Part shown: positions 62,499 through 64,000 of the stretch, piece after piece
Layout: every line of letters begins with the position of its first letter
Position numbering within the stretch: the first letter of the stretch is position 1
From: Aphanizomenon flos-aquae FACHB-1287
GTDB lineage: Bacteria; Cyanobacteriota; Cyanobacteriia; Cyanobacteriales; Nostocaceae
Reading direction: 5' to 3'
DNA length: 64,000 bases
Assembly: GCF_014698755.1 (NCBI RefSeq)
Contig: NZ_JACJTO010000006.1
Span: forward strand, 1-64,000
Program-made: the position numbers and the translations under genes
Notes under the pieces: model-generated
Databases searched by the model: none
The model's input: the letters and a program-made list of their open reading frames with translations, nothing else
Told to the model about the DNA's origin: nothing

Positions 62499-64000
62499 TT
62501 AACTGCTTTTTTTCGTTCTTTTCTTTTTCTCTGGTTTGAGTAAGGGAGCATTTAAGGCTTCATATTGACTAAATAAAAATTCGATTCGATTTAATTCACT
62601 GACAAAGGGCTGGGGACGATAACATAAGTCTACGGCTTTATCTAATATTTGATGTGCCTTTACTAAGTCTGGTGGCATTGTCAAGGGATCATACAAATCA
62701 GCTAAACTACTATCAGGATATTTGTCTCTGGTGTCTAACACTGCTTGCGCGGCTGTTTCTACTTTCTGTTTTTGTTTCTCATTGACGTTTTCAGGAAAGG
62801 GATAGTTATTATAAACAATGGTATTGGAATAGCGATAATCACTTTTTAATCTTCCACATACATATTTTACCCATGTAATATGCATTTCTGAAGTGAGAAT
62901 ACCAAATAAATAGAGAGTAGCGTTAGGTATAGTAATACAACTATCACTTGCAATTACACTACCCTCAAAAAATCCTATTGGGATATATTTTCGATTCTCA
63001 GATGAAACACGAGGAACAAGTAGATAATCAGTATCAGGTTGTCTATTTTCAGTAAACAATGTAGGAAAATCTGCCCATTTTACCGTTGATTGTTTTGTAC
63101 TTGATAATCTCATTTTTCTAACTTTACTGACTCTATCAGACAATAATGGCAATTTTTTTAATTCATGAGGTTGAATATCTTTCAGCCAAAAACACCAACG
63201 TTTTTTACCATTAAGAAATTCATCAGCAGAAATAAATGGTTTAATAAATTTTTCTCCAGATGGTTCTTGAATGACATATTCTACCTTTTCTTCCTCAGTC
63301 ATTAAAAGGTTTCCTCCATCTGTAGGTTGGCTACCTTTAAGCATTTCTGGTATATTACAAATAGGCTGATTTCTTTTTAAAATTATTAAATCGTTTCCTT
63401 CTGTTAAATACGGATTAATATTTTTAACTTTCCTCTCTGTTGGTTCACCCTTAATATTTACATAATCAAAAACTCTCTTATTTTCAATATCCTCTAAACC
63501 AAAACCAATAATTACACAATGTACAGCAGCATTACCTTTAGCTTCATTACTCCAGCTAAAAGTACGATGAGCAAAATGTATTTTTATTTTGTAATTATTG
63601 TAAAGTTCTTGCCAAATAATCCCAACTTGTTCACCTTGTGATATAGAATTTGTACTCACAAAAGCACAACGAATATTTGTATCTTGTATTAACTGAGCAG
63701 CTTTGATATACCAAGCACTTACATAATCTAAAACACCTGAATTTTTTATACTATTACAAACATATTGCATATCCGCTTTTTGTTCTGCATTTTGTAGCTG
63801 TTTACCAACAAATGGGGGATTTCCTAAGATAAAACTTAACTTTTCCTTCTCGATAACCGTTTCCCAATCAATTCTTAATGAATTACCATGAACAATTTTC
63901 GCAGATTTAGTTAAAGGAACTCTGAAAAAATATTGACCAAATTCATGACTAACCTGAATATTCATTTGATGATCAATTAACCACATTGCCACCTCCGCAA
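62499..64000 (-). CDS. 3' part of an MmeI-like (N6-adenine) class I DNA methyltransferase
   Basis: The frame stays open to the window edge (upstream residues read AEVAMWLIDHQMN), so a GTG at 63992 is internal and the N-terminus is missing. Seen here: motif IV FILGNPPFVGKQ near the start, motif-X-like ALWL-type helix, a region QEPSGEKFIKPFISADEF, and the MmeI-type target-recognition and C-terminal segment (GRLKSDYRYSNTIVYNNYPFPE). Such enzymes methylate adenine in host DNA, and some carry a fused nuclease at the N-terminus. Whether a nuclease is present lies outside the window. The protein ends in a basic tail (KPEKKKRTKKSS). Confidence 0.85.
   Translation of the reverse strand, partial: AEVAMWLIDHQMNIQVSHEFGQYFFRVPLTKSAKIVHGNSLRIDWETVIEKEKLSFILGNPPFVGKQLQNAEQKADMQYVCNSIKNSGVLDYVSAWYIKAAQLIQDTNIRCAFVSTNSISQGEQVGIIWQELYNNYKIKIHFAHRTFSWSNEAKGNAAVHCVIIGFGLEDIENKRVFDYVNIKGEPTERKVKNINPYLTEGNDLIILKRNQPICNIPEMLKGSQPTDGGNLLMTEEEKVEYVIQEPSGEKFIKPFISADEFLNGKKRWCFWLKDIQPHELKKLPLLSDRVSKVRKMRLSSTKQSTVKWADFPTLFTENRQPDTDYLLVPRVSSENRKYIPIGFFEGSVIASDSCITIPNATLYLFGILTSEMHITWVKYVCGRLKSDYRYSNTIVYNNYPFPENVNEKQKQKVETAAQAVLDTRDKYPDSSLADLYDPLTMPPDLVKAHQILDKAVDLCYRPQPFVSELNRIEFLFSQYEALNAPLLKPEKKKRTKKSS

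Noticed and set aside
63990-63992. GTG as the start of the methyltransferase
   Set aside because: The frame continues upstream to the edge with residues typical of the middle of this family.
1-64000. tRNA, rRNA or integration sites
   Set aside because: No cloverleaf-like or rRNA-like stretch was noticed in the gaps between genes; a covariance-model scan would be needed to be certain.

Overview
The window looks like the chromosome of a filamentous cyanobacterium, most likely a Nostocales genus such as Anabaena, Dolichospermum, Aphanizomenon or Nostoc. The DNA is AT-rich and carries many HIP1 octamers (GCGATCGC, for example near 7621, 12874, 15944 and 26164). Protein families typical of cyanobacteria recur: SLH/OprB porins, CHASE2 cyclases, DUF928, COP23, CHAT-TPR proteins, a glycine-rich RRM protein and LtrA. 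Short dispersed repeats are abundant. No rRNA, tRNA, CRISPR array or transposase gene was seen. The genus is an inference, since no marker gene was compared.

Left edge (1-4758): the tail of a two-partner-secretion exoprotein, a secreted TPR-CHAT protein and its FhaC/ShlB-type outer-membrane transporter. The transporter is interrupted by one in-frame TAA. From 19550 down to 4838, on the minus strand, lies the most notable region, an expanded relative of the Synechocystis icfG cluster. In transcription order it has a carboxymuconolactone-decarboxylase (CMD) protein, an EthD-SnoaL protein, a 1065-residue CMD-EthD-EthD-VOC-SnoaL-SnoaL fusion, a Nif11-SnoaL-SnoaL-ABM protein, a DJ-1/PfpI protein, an AGE-like sugar epimerase, STAS, GlgX, STAS, an RsbW-like kinase and a GAF-PP2C phosphatase. 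It joins a partner-switching phospho-relay to glycogen debranching and to a set of small oxygenase- or ligand-binding-type domains that have been duplicated and shuffled inside the cluster. This is the best candidate for an undescribed system.

19781-31319 holds an SLH porin, a 1439-residue multicopper oxidase fused to FG-GAP and DUF4114 modules, LtrA, a metallo-beta-lactamase-fold hydrolase and a DUF928 / CHASE2-adenylate cyclase pair. 31353-43287 holds a very large actin-like ATPase diverging from exbB-exbD, then lpxD, a BaiN/HI0933-type flavoprotein, a rubredoxin, small membrane and SRPBCC proteins, DUF924 and clpB. 43490-50576 holds a Ser/Thr kinase, a COP23 protein, a double trypsin-TPR protein with ten nearly identical 102-bp repeats, and two long intergenic repeat fields.

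50577-64000 is mostly housekeeping: upp, YggT, argJ, gatB, a phosphoglucomutase-family enzyme, an RRM protein and RNase III. It also has a Cas4/AddB-like nuclease, an unrecognised 452-residue protein and the 3' part of an MmeI-like DNA methyltransferase running off the right edge. Between genes there are two families of roughly 105-bp inverted-repeat elements (three and two copies), a candidate third, and four copies of a TGTAGA-type palindrome placed just after gene ends. All domain calls come from reading motifs by eye; no database search was run.
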